Source: Ahrensia sp. | Lineage (GTDB): Bacteria; Pseudomonadota; Alphaproteobacteria; Rhizobiales; Rhizobiaceae | DNA: 6,440 nucleotides | Assembly (NCBI GenBank): GCA_024639025.1 | Contig: JAHEJF010000106.1 | Span: 1-6,440, forward strand | Direction of reading: 5' to 3' | Part shown: positions 1 through 4,848 of the stretch, piece by piece | Layout of the letters: the number at the start of each line of letters is the position of its first letter | Numbering within the stretch: the stretch's first letter is position 1 | Made by a program: the position numbers and the translations under genes | Notes under the pieces: generated by a model | What the model was told of the DNA's origin: nothing | Databases searched by the model: none | Seen by the model: only the letters and a program-made list of their open reading frames with translations

Positions 1-217
1 CAACGCTGACAAGATTATGAACCAGCGGCAAACCAAATGCGGCCGTCTTGCCAGTGCCGGTTTGTGCCAGGCCCAAAATATCGTGTCCCTTCAAGATCAG
101 CGGAATGCACTGCTCCTGAATAGGAGTGGGCTCATTGTAACCCAATTGATCAAGGGTCTTTGTAATCGACGGTGCAAGGCCCAAGTCCTTGAAAGTCGTC
201 GTAAATTCGTTTGTCAA
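1..217 (-). CDS. DEAD-box ATP-dependent RNA helicase, N-terminal 72 residues (3' end outside window)
   Basis: ATP-dependent RNA unwinding enzyme; the family acts in ribosome assembly, mRNA decay and cold adaptation in the cytoplasm. Only the first 72 codons are visible. They contain the isolated upstream aromatic F9, the Q motif (GYNEPTPIQ, glutamine at residue 34) and motif I/Walker A AQTGTGKT at residues 51-58, all in the order and spacing of the family. The DEAD and SAT motifs lie beyond the left edge, so the RhlE/DeaD/CsdA subgroup cannot be decided and no symbol is given. I chose a TTG start at 217-215 because AGGAAGG lies 9 nt upstream and the frame is closed just before it; the nearest upstream ATG (225-223) is in another frame and stops after three codons. 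It is divergent from a cold-shock protein gene, which fits a cold-related role (inference). Confidence 0.93.
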   Translation of the reverse strand, partial: MTNEFTTTFKDLGLAPSITKTLDQLGYNEPTPIQEQCIPLILKGHDILGLAQTGTGKTAAFGLPLVHNLVSV

Positions 218-226
218 AATGACATA

Positions 227-233
227 CCTTCCT
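227..233 (-). promoter_or_regulatory. Strong Shine-Dalgarno deciding a TTG start for the helicase
   Basis: On the minus strand AGGAAGG occupies 233-227. It leaves 9 nt to the TTG codon at 217-215, a normal spacing, but only 1 nt to the ATG at 225-223, which would give M-S-F-stop. The stop TGA of that mini-frame overlaps the TTG start (TTGA). The simplest reading is a near-cognate TTG start for the helicase. One extra T in the run at 216-219 would instead put the ATG in frame with the helicase. Confidence 0.55.
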
Positions 234-384
234 GATGGCGCGGTATTGGCGCGCCCATACATGCAACCCAAAAACCCGCTTCAAGCGGATTTTCCGGTAA
301 TGCGGTTGCGGGTCTTGGCTCGCTCCGAGACCGAATGTCTCGCAGCCGCCAACCCGGCAGTACCCCGCGTGATTTGGGAACTTG

Positions 385-409
385 AAAAAATCGTTCAAAG
401 CGAACGATT
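385..409 (-). terminator. Intrinsic-terminator-like hairpin in the helicase leader (possible attenuator)
   Basis: Read on the minus strand, AATCGTTC (409-402) pairs perfectly with GAACGATT (396-389) around a 5-nt loop. It is followed directly by Ts, giving a run of six Ts at 390-385 of which two are in the stem. This is terminator geometry, although the 8-bp stem is AT-rich and so modest in strength. It sits about 170 nt upstream of the helicase start, in the direction of helicase transcription, with no upstream minus-strand gene to terminate, so attenuation of the helicase is the natural reading. A shorter alternative stem (TTGAA 398-394 with TTCAA 386-382) shares bases with it. On the plus strand a T5 run at 415-419 follows at 5 nt, so it might be bidirectional. 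Confidence 0.4.
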
Positions 410-426
410 GTGCGTTTTTGCTCAGT

Positions 427-464
427 GCACCCCTTTTTTGGTGCCGATTATTGAGCACTGCTCA
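427..464. repeat. Two tandem inverted repeats in the helicase leader
   Basis: GCACC (427-431) and GGTGC (440-444) form a 5-bp stem over an 8-nt loop. Next to it TGAGCA (452-457), C, TGCTCA (459-464) is a perfect 6-1-6 palindrome. A further TGCTCA copy lies at 419-424. The first could fold in RNA; the second, with a one-base centre, suits a DNA operator better. Both lie between the candidate helicase promoter and the terminator-like hairpin. Confidence 0.35.
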
Positions 465-488
465 CGCAACAGATCTATAACAATTGAG

Positions 489-517
489 GATATCGTACCG
501 TTTGTGCTGAATGTCAA
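489..517 (-). promoter_or_regulatory. Candidate sigma-70 promoter for the helicase
   Basis: On the minus strand there is a perfect -35 TTGACA (517-512), a 17-bp spacer and GATATC (494-489) as a weak -10 (three of six matches to TATAAT). Transcription would begin near 482 and give a leader of roughly 265 nt before the TTG start, containing the hairpins at 452-464, 427-444 and 385-409. The strength lies in the -35; the -10 is poor, so confidence is limited. Confidence 0.3.
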
Positions 518-528
518 TGGCGAGACCA

Positions 529-662
529 GTTGCCGATCACGGAGTTCTGATCAACAGAAACTTGCCGTTACGTAAGATTCATCTTGAATATGCCAAACTC
601 TTGTGAGTATCTTTCACAATATCGTGTTACGGCAAGCGGCTTCTTCATAAGATCACGGCAAC
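529..662. repeat. Nested TTGCCG/CGGCAA inverted repeats between the divergent genes
   Basis: Outer arms GTTGCCG (529-535) and CGGCAAC (656-662) are exact reverse complements, as are inner arms CTTGCCGT (561-568) and ACGGCAAG (629-636). Because the core is shared, either left arm can pair with either right arm. The octamer GATCACGG also repeats directly at 535-542 and 651-658. In RNA this could fold as a long nested or alternative structure; in DNA it could be four half-sites for one regulator. The hexamer core also occurs elsewhere in the window, so chance has to be considered. Confidence 0.35.
584..619 (+). promoter_or_regulatory. Candidate cold-shock gene promoter with overlapping dyad
   Basis: TTGAAT (584-589) and TATCTT (608-613) each match four of six sigma-70 consensus bases with an 18-bp spacer. 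The perfect dyad TTGTGA (601-606), 7 nt, TCACAA (614-619) overlaps this -10. The half-sites resemble CRP-type TGTGA/TCACA, but the spacer is 7 rather than the usual 6. Transcription would start near 620 and give a leader of about 140 nt to the cold-shock gene. Confidence 0.25.
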
Positions 663-693
663 AGTGGCCATCTGTCTCTTCCCAAAAACATTG

Positions 694-759
694 ATGCCCC
701 GGGGCGATCTCATTCATCGCGCCATCGACTATTATGCGACCGACTTGAAAAAGGACTAA
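694..759 (+). CDS. Possible 21-codon leader ORF immediately upstream of the cold-shock gene
   Basis: ATG at 694 opens a frame encoding [20 protein letters not shown] plus a final D, ending at TAA 757-759, only 2 nt before the cold-shock ATG. The Shine-Dalgarno of the downstream gene (AAGGA, 751-755) lies inside its last codons, so translation of this frame could be coupled to, or block, cold-shock protein initiation. No ribosome binding site is visible for it, and I recognise no family. A GCGAT/ATCGC hairpin (704-720) and the palindrome GCCCCGGGGC (696-705) lie within it, so it may simply be structured leader. Confidence 0.2.
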   Translation: MPRGDLIHRAIDYYATDLKKD

Positions 760-761
760 AA

Positions 762-971
762 ATGGCTACCGGAACTGTTAAGTGGTTCAACACCACGAAA
801 GGCTATGGCTTTATTCAACCCGAAGAAGGTGGAAACGACATCTTTGTTCACATCAGCGCAGTGCAGGCTGCTGGCATGCAATCACTGGATGAAGGTCAAA
901 AAATCAACTACGAAATCGTTCAGGACGAGCGTTCTGGCAAATCATCCGCTGGTAATCTCAGCGCAGCATAA
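762..971 (+). CDS. cspA: CspA-family cold-shock protein
   Basis: A 69-residue single cold-shock domain: a five-stranded OB-fold that binds single-stranded RNA/DNA and acts as an RNA chaperone in the cytoplasm. The sequence shows the start [13 protein letters not shown]1 KGYGFI (residues 13-18) and RNP2 DIFVHIS (26-32), with the surface aromatics that stack on nucleic acid. The length is exactly that of the family. AAGGA at 751-755 leaves 6 nt to the ATG, which fixes the start. Alphaproteobacteria carry several paralogues, so the symbol denotes the family and not a specific copy; cold induction of this copy is not proven by the sequence. It is transcribed away from a DEAD-box helicase, a partner class in cold RNA remodelling. 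A long leader with several inverted repeats precedes it. Confidence 0.95.
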   Translation: MATGTVKWFNTTKGYGFIQPEEGGNDIFVHISAVQAAGMQSLDEGQKINYEIVQDERSGKSSAGNLSAA

Positions 972-992
972 AACACACATTACTGCCAGTTT

Positions 993-1021
993 AGCCATCT
1001 GGCCCATGCAGCCTGATGGCT
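993..1021 (+). terminator. Hairpin after the cold-shock gene, possible terminator without T-run
   Basis: AGCCATC (993-999) pairs with GATGGCT (1015-1021). Inside, after one T-T mismatch, GGC (1001-1003) pairs with GCC (1011-1013), leaving a 7-nt loop. It begins 22 nt after the cold-shock stop codon. There is no T-run after it, so it is not a canonical Rho-independent terminator; it may protect the 3' end or slow polymerase. Confidence 0.4.
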
Positions 1022-1087
1022 TGCTGCAGCGGTGTTCTCACGATTAGGTGAGTGCACTATCCAATTGCGATTGTCCGTATTAAACAG

Positions 1088-1110
1088 GCGCTTCAATTTC
1101 GAGAAAGCGC
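1088..1110 (+). promoter_or_regulatory. Inverted repeat just upstream of the isomerase start
   Basis: GCGCTT (1088-1093) and AAGCGC (1105-1110) form a 6-bp stem with an 11-nt loop, ending 3 nt before the ATG at 1114. The only weak ribosome-binding sequence (GAGAAA, 1101-1106) lies in the loop and 3' arm, so folding could limit initiation. It could equally be a DNA operator or chance. Confidence 0.25.
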
Positions 1111-1113
1111 ACC

Positions 1114-1730
1114 ATGACAACGATCGACTACTACTTCTTTTCCGCCTCACCTTTACCTATCTGGGCCACAAAGCAATCACCGAAATTGCAGCCAAGCACG
1201 GCGCGAACTTGAACATCAAACCCTCCAATCTGATGGCGATCTGGGAAGTATCCGGTGCTGTTCCTCCTGGCAAACGTCCGATGGTTCGCCAGAAATATCG
1301 TCTTTTGGAAATCGAACGTTGCGCAGATATACGCGGCCTTCCCATCAATAAGACGCCCAAACACTTTCCTGTCGATGCAGCGCTGGCCGACACTTCAATC
1401 ATAGCGCTTGTTGAGATGGGAGAAGATCCCCTTGACTATATGGGCGATGTTTTTGCTGCAGTCTGGGTGCACGAAAAAGATATTTCAGACGAAGCGGTAT
1501 TGAGTGAACTGCTGACCACGCATGGCTTTGACGCCAATGCAGTGCTTGCCAAGGCGAAGTCCGACGAAGTTGCTGCCATACGGGGGGAGAACGCCCAGGA
1601 CGCGGTGGAAGCCAATGCGGTGGGTGTACCTGCCTATGTCATTGATGGTGAGGTCTTTTGGGGCCAGGATCGCGTTGAACATGTCGACCATATGCTTTCA
1701 ACTGGCCGAGAAGCTTTCCCAATCGACTGA
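1114..1730 (+). pseudogene. 2-hydroxychromene-2-carboxylate isomerase/DsbA-family protein, split by a one-base frameshift
   Basis: Family enzymes are thioredoxin-fold, glutathione-using isomerases of the kappa GST/DsbA group. Translation from ATG 1114 gives MTTIDYYFFSASP, with the family's catalytic-type serine (residue 12), then changes frame and stops at 1210-1212 after 32 codons. From 1152 the next frame carries the rest without interruption: FTYLGHKAITEIAAKHGA, later KHFPVD, the cis-proline motif GVPAYVIDGEVFWGQDR and a natural end at 1730. Adding one T to the TTT at 1152-1154 restores SPFTYLGH and a protein of about 205 residues, the usual length. Everything else looks intact, so the lesion is very recent or a sequencing error. 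The open frame reaching back to 1032 has no family resemblance before 1152 and is not the N-terminus. It lies 74 bp upstream of the S24 regulator on the same strand. The substrate is unknown; naphthalene-pathway activity should not be assumed. Confidence 0.85.
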
Positions 1731-1748
1731 TATCAGCCCAGCAACTGG

Positions 1749-1784
1749 TTGCCTTACCTTCCCGAAAGAGGTATTTATTCCTCT
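1749..1784 (+). promoter_or_regulatory. Candidate promoter and dyad upstream of the S24 regulator
   Basis: TTGCCT (1749-1754), a 17-bp spacer and TATTTA (1772-1777) form a plausible but imperfect sigma-70 promoter. The inverted repeat AGAGG (1767-1771), 8 nt, CCTCT (1780-1784) straddles the -10. That position suits repression, and S24-type regulators often autoregulate, so this is a reasonable operator candidate. The arms are only 5 bp. Confidence 0.3.
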
Positions 1785-1804
1785 AAATATCAAGGGAATC
1801 AACC

Positions 1805-2518
1805 ATGCTGTCTCATGATGAAGTTTGGGCAGCCATCGACCGGCTGGCTGAAAAACATGACCTAACGCCATCAGGCCTGGCCAAGCGTGCTGGCTTGGAT
1901 TCAACCACGTTTAACAAGTCGAAGAGATTTGCGGTGGACGGACGGGCGCGTTGGCCATCAACCGAATCCATTGCCAAGATCATGGAAGCAACCGATGCCA
2001 GTCTGCATGAATTTATGGATTTGGTGCAGCAGCATAAGAGCCACGTTTTAGCGCCTGCCTCCGGGGAAAAATATTCGCCGCAACCCAGCGGACAAATCCT
2101 GGGATTTCATGAGACCGGGCAAACGCCACTGCGCGATATTCCTGTCGTGGGGATGGCGCAGGCTGGTGCAGGTGGATTTTTCGATGATGCCGGCTTTCCA
2201 GCAGGTCAGGGATGGGACCAGGTTCAGTTTCCGGGCCTTGAAGATGATGGTCATATCTATGCGTTGGAAATTTCCGGCGACAGCATGCTGCCGCTCTACC
2301 GCGAGGGCGATACGATCATTGTTTCACCGGGCGCATCGGTCCGAAAGGGCGACCGGGTGGTCGTAAAAACCACCGATGGCGAGGTCATGGCCAAAATCCT
2401 CAAACGCAAGAATTCCACCAGTGTGGAGCTGTCTTCAGCCAATCAGGAACACGCGGATCGCAACTTCACAACTGCTCAAATTGAATGGATGGCCAGGATC
2501 ATCTGGGCAAGCCAATAG
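1805..2518 (+). CDS. HTH transcriptional regulator with C-terminal S24 (LexA/CI-type) peptidase domain
   Basis: A 237-residue regulator. The N-terminal helix-turn-helix spans about residues 10-62, with LTPSGLAKRAGL followed by the recognition stretch STTFNKSKR. A linker covers about 75-110, and the C-terminal S24 domain 111-237. The catalytic serine is S160 in SGDSM and the lysine K197 in VMAKIL, 37 residues apart, the same spacing as LexA S119-K156. A candidate self-cleavage site, AQAGAG at 118-123, has two Ala-Gly bonds (120/121 and 122/123) at about the CI/LexA distance before the serine. Autocleavage after DNA damage is known for relatives but only inferred here. AAGGGA at 1792-1797, 7 nt upstream, supports the start. 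No phage genes surround it, so it looks like a resident chromosomal regulator. Its stop is 13 bp from that of the convergent lysyl-tRNA synthetase gene; its target genes are not evident. Confidence 0.92.
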   Translation: MLSHDEVWAAIDRLAEKHDLTPSGLAKRAGLDSTTFNKSKRFAVDGRARWPSTESIAKIMEATDASLHEFMDLVQQHKSHVLAPASGEKYSPQPSGQILGFHETGQTPLRDIPVVGMAQAGAGGFFDDAGFPAGQGWDQVQFPGLEDDGHIYALEISGDSMLPLYREGDTIIVSPGASVRKGDRVVVKTTDGEVMAKILKRKNSTSVELSSANQEHADRNFTTAQIEWMARIIWASQ

Positions 2519-2531
2519 ATGATCCAATTCC

Positions 2532-4205
2532 TCAATTGCCCTGATTGTACAGTGAACCATCCAATGCGCTTTCAATGAGCGCTGACGTTTCTTCAACACC
2601 ATAGAGTGCGGCAAAAGAACCAAAGCGTGGGCCACGCTCCTGGCCGAGCAGTATGCGGTATAGCGCATTGAACCATTCGCCGGTCACCGCTGGCGAGCCA
2701 TCAGGGGCGGTCCGTTTCGGATCATGATATCTGGCGTATTTGCGACCTACATTCAACACCGCGTCCTGAATGGTGGCTCCGTCGGCATCCCTGGGCAAAG
2801 CCTGGAATGCTTGATGCAATTGGCTAAGCGCGGCGTGCTCTTCTTCATCGGGCTTGTGGAACGTTTTGGACGGTTTCACAAAATCGTTGAAATAACGAAT
2901 GGCATAACCCGCCAGTTCATCGAGCTTGCCATGGCTTTCGGCGGTCACGCCGGGTGCATATCGTGACATGAACCCCCAAAGCACCTCGCGGTTGCTCGCA
3001 TTGGAAGCGCTCACCAAATTCAGCATCATGGCAAATGAAACCGGGATCCCCTCTGTGGGGGGATTGCCCGAATGAATATGCCAGACCGGATTATTGAGCC
3101 GTTGCGCAGTATCCTGCCTCTGAAATGCATCAAGCTGCTGAAAATACTCATCAACTGCTTTCGGGATCACATCGAAATGCAACCGTTTTGCCGTCCGGGG
3201 TTTGACAAACATGTAGTAAGCCAGGCTTTCAGTCGGCGCATAGGTCAACCATTCATCAATTGTCAGTCCGTTGCCCTTCGATTTTGATATCTTCTGGCCT
3301 TGTTCGTCCAGGAACAACTCATAGACATAATGTTCCGGCGCTTTGCCGCCCAGCGCATTGCATATGCGGTCATAAATGATCGAATTGGCCTGATGATCTT
3401 TACCAAACATTTCGAAGTGGACATCAAGGGCCGCCCAACGCATGCCGAAATCCGGTTTCCACTGCAGCTTGGCTGCGCCGCCGGTTACCGAGATCGTGGT
3501 CTCTTCACCATCTTCATCGTCAAATGTGATGGTGCCCGCATCCGCGTCAATTGACTTCATGGGCACATATAGCACGCGACCCGACTTTGGCGAGATAGGC
3601 AGGAATGGCGAATAGGTTGCCTGTCGTTCTTCACCCAGCGTCGGCAGCATAATGTCCATGATTTTCTGATAGTTGCGCAGCGCATTGAGCAAGGCTTCGT
3701 CAAATCTGCCCGATTTGTAGTACTCGGTAGAGCTGGCGAACTCGTAGTCGAAGCCAAAGTGGTCCAGAAACCGGCGCAACATGGCGTTGTTGTTGTCGCC
3801 AAAACTTGGCGCATCGCCGCCGAACGGATTGGGCACCTCGGTCAATGGCATTTGCAAATAAGGCTCCAACGCTTTCTCATCGGGCACATTTTCCGGCACT
3901 TTGCGCATACCGTCCATGTCGTCTGAAAAGCACAGAAGTTTCGTTGCCACCTTGTCCTCTGTCAGAAGACGAAAGGCCGTGCGTACCATGGTTGTTCGCG
4001 CGACTTCACCAAACGTGCCCAAATGTGGAAGGCCCGAAGGGCCGTAGCCTGTTTCGAAGAGCACGGTTTCGGGATATCCGGATTTCTCGAAACGTTTGAG
4101 GATCTTGCGCGCTTCCTCAAATGGCCATGCCTTGCACGCCTTGGCTGCTTCAACAGCTTCTGGCGTAATATCGAGTTGCGGCAGTGCGGGATTCGCGCTC
4201 ATCAT
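2532..4205 (-). CDS. lysK: Lysyl-tRNA synthetase, class I
   Basis: Charges tRNA-Lys with lysine using ATP in the cytoplasm. At 557 residues it has the class I Rossmann catalytic core: the HIGH-type motif in PSGLPHLGT (residues 56-64) and the KMSKS loop as KISKSKGNG (305-313), with FGKDH at 267-271 in the active-site region. These exclude the unrelated class II LysS. Class I LysRS is the usual form in Alphaproteobacteria and archaea. The C-terminal third fits the helical anticodon-binding domain. Two ATGs are adjacent at 4205 and 4202; AGGA (4213-4210) leaves 4 nt to the first and 7 nt to the second, so the true start may be 4202. It is convergent with the S24 regulator (13-bp gap) and divergent from the TerB-like gene (139 bp). 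The gene is intact and no other lysyl-tRNA synthetase is visible. Confidence 0.97.
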   Translation of the reverse strand: MMSANPALPQLDITPEAVEAAKACKAWPFEEARKILKRFEKSGYPETVLFETGYGPSGLPHLGTFGEVARTTMVRTAFRLLTEDKVATKLLCFSDDMDGMRKVPENVPDEKALEPYLQMPLTEVPNPFGGDAPSFGDNNNAMLRRFLDHFGFDYEFASSTEYYKSGRFDEALLNALRNYQKIMDIMLPTLGEERQATYSPFLPISPKSGRVLYVPMKSIDADAGTITFDDEDGEETTISVTGGAAKLQWKPDFGMRWAALDVHFEMFGKDHQANSIIYDRICNALGGKAPEHYVYELFLDEQGQKISKSKGNGLTIDEWLTYAPTESLAYYMFVKPRTAKRLHFDVIPKAVDEYFQQLDAFQRQDTAQRLNNPVWHIHSGNPPTEGIPVSFAMMLNLVSASNASNREVLWGFMSRYAPGVTAESHGKLDELAGYAIRYFNDFVKPSKTFHKPDEEEHAALSQLHQAFQALPRDADGATIQDAVLNVGRKYARYHDPKRTAPDGSPAVTGEWFNALYRILLGQERGPRFGSFAALYGVEETSALIESALDGSLYNQGN

Positions 4206-4344
4206 CTTGTCCTGTTGTTTGAGACTGCGCGGCTCTTTAGCCCATCACCGGGGCAATGAGAAGAGGTTACGCGCTTGCTAATGCATTTGAGAATTGCGAA
4301 CTTGGCTGCGGCAAATCTGGTCCTGAAATTGCTATGCGGAGAGA

Positions 4345-4758
4345 ATGATGAAGAAGCTGAACCAAGACGCGGCACTGGTTTATGTTATGGTTACGACAGC
4401 ATCCGCCGATATGAAACTCGTCGATCCGGAGCTCAGGCGCATTGGAGCCATTTGCGATGTGCTGCCCATCTTCGACGATTTGTCGCGTGAAGAATTGCAG
4501 AACCACTCAACGGACTGCAGACGAATACTGGCTTCAGACAATGGTATCAGCAAGATTGTTGAATTGATCAAGGCATCGCTGCCCGAGCGTCTGCACGAAA
4601 CCGCCTATGCGCTGGCGCTCGATATTGCGGCTTCAGATTTGCAAGTACCGCCGCAAGAGATCCGGTTTTTACAGGAGCTGGGCGATGCGCTTTCGATCAA
4701 CAAACTCACTGTGGCCGCACTGGAAGTGTCCGCTCAGGTGCGGGCGCGCAGACCTTGA
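4345..4758 (+). CDS. TerB-like (tellurite resistance TerB family) protein
   Basis: A 137-residue soluble, helical protein resembling the TerB family. The family name comes from tellurite resistance operons, but isolated chromosomal copies like this one have no established function, and none of the other ter genes is nearby. Each half carries the family's acidic pattern at the same spacing, D22 with E29 (ADMKLVDPE) and D98 with E105 (SDLQVPPQE), consistent with the duplicated helical architecture and possible metal binding. No signal peptide or membrane segment is seen. Adjacent ATGs occur at 4345 and 4348; GGAGA (4338-4342) is 2 nt from the first and 5 nt from the second, so 4348 is the more likely start. 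It is divergent from the lysyl-tRNA synthetase gene and 90 bp upstream of the hydroxylase gene on the same strand. Confidence 0.8.
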   Translation: MMKKLNQDAALVYVMVTTASADMKLVDPELRRIGAICDVLPIFDDLSREELQNHSTDCRRILASDNGISKIVELIKASLPERLHETAYALALDIAASDLQVPPQEIRFLQELGDALSINKLTVAALEVSAQVRARRP

Positions 4759-4765
4759 TCCGTGA

Positions 4766-4829
4766 CAAAATGCACATTTTGATCAATGACTTGTGATTTG
4801 CCTTACGACGCCTAACCGATCAATTAGGC
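4766..4829 (+). promoter_or_regulatory. Two dyads upstream of the sterol desaturase-family gene
   Basis: CAAAATG (4766-4772), CA, CATTTTG (4775-4781) is a perfect 7-2-7 dyad starting 8 bp after the TerB-like stop. GCCTAA (4810-4815), 8 nt, TTAGGC (4824-4829) is a second, 19 bp before the next gene. GATCAA occurs at 4781-4786 and 4818-4823, with its inverse TTGATC at 4755-4760. They could be operators, or the first a weak AT-rich terminator (no T-run follows). I find no convincing -35/-10 pair, so the promoter itself is unplaced. Confidence 0.35.
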
Positions 4830-4848
4830 ATAACAAGCAGAGGTTGGC

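Larger units (their letters stand above)
218..761. other. 544-bp divergent regulatory region between helicase and cold-shock gene
   Basis: No convincing protein-coding gene is present. An open frame of 128 codons exists on the plus strand (189-575), but it overlaps the helicase start region, has no ribosome binding site, resembles nothing I recognise and runs through several strong hairpins. The region is instead rich in inverted repeats: 389-409, 427-444, 452-464, 529-535 with 656-662, 561-568 with 629-636, 601-619 and 704-720. Candidate promoters face outward on each side. I read it as two promoters plus long structured leaders, as is common for cold-shock genes (established for the families, inferred here). 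Confidence 0.6.

Noticed and set aside
150..458. 102-codon open frame on the minus strand
   Set aside because: It overlaps the helicase N-terminus in a different frame and resembles no family; its final part is a shifted reading of helicase codons.
189..575. 128-codon open frame on the plus strand between helicase and csp
   Set aside because: It overlaps the helicase start antisense, has no Shine-Dalgarno, its composition suggests no family, and it crosses strong hairpins typical of a leader. I would change my mind if orthologues conserved it with synonymous bias.
1032..1151. N-terminal extension of the isomerase frame back to 1032
   Set aside because: The residues before FTYLGH do not match the family, whereas the other frame from ATG 1114 gives the expected N-terminus and serine.
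1805..2518. S24 regulator as evidence of a prophage
   Set aside because: No integrase, structural or lysis genes are nearby, and the neighbours are chromosomal housekeeping genes.
2525..2538. CAATT-CCTC-AATTG hairpin as a shared terminator of regulator and LysRS genes
   Set aside because: The stem is only 5 AT-rich bp and there is no T-run on either strand.
4345..4758. Tellurite resistance locus
   Set aside because: Only a TerB-like protein is present; the rest of the ter operon is missing, so a resistance role is not supported.
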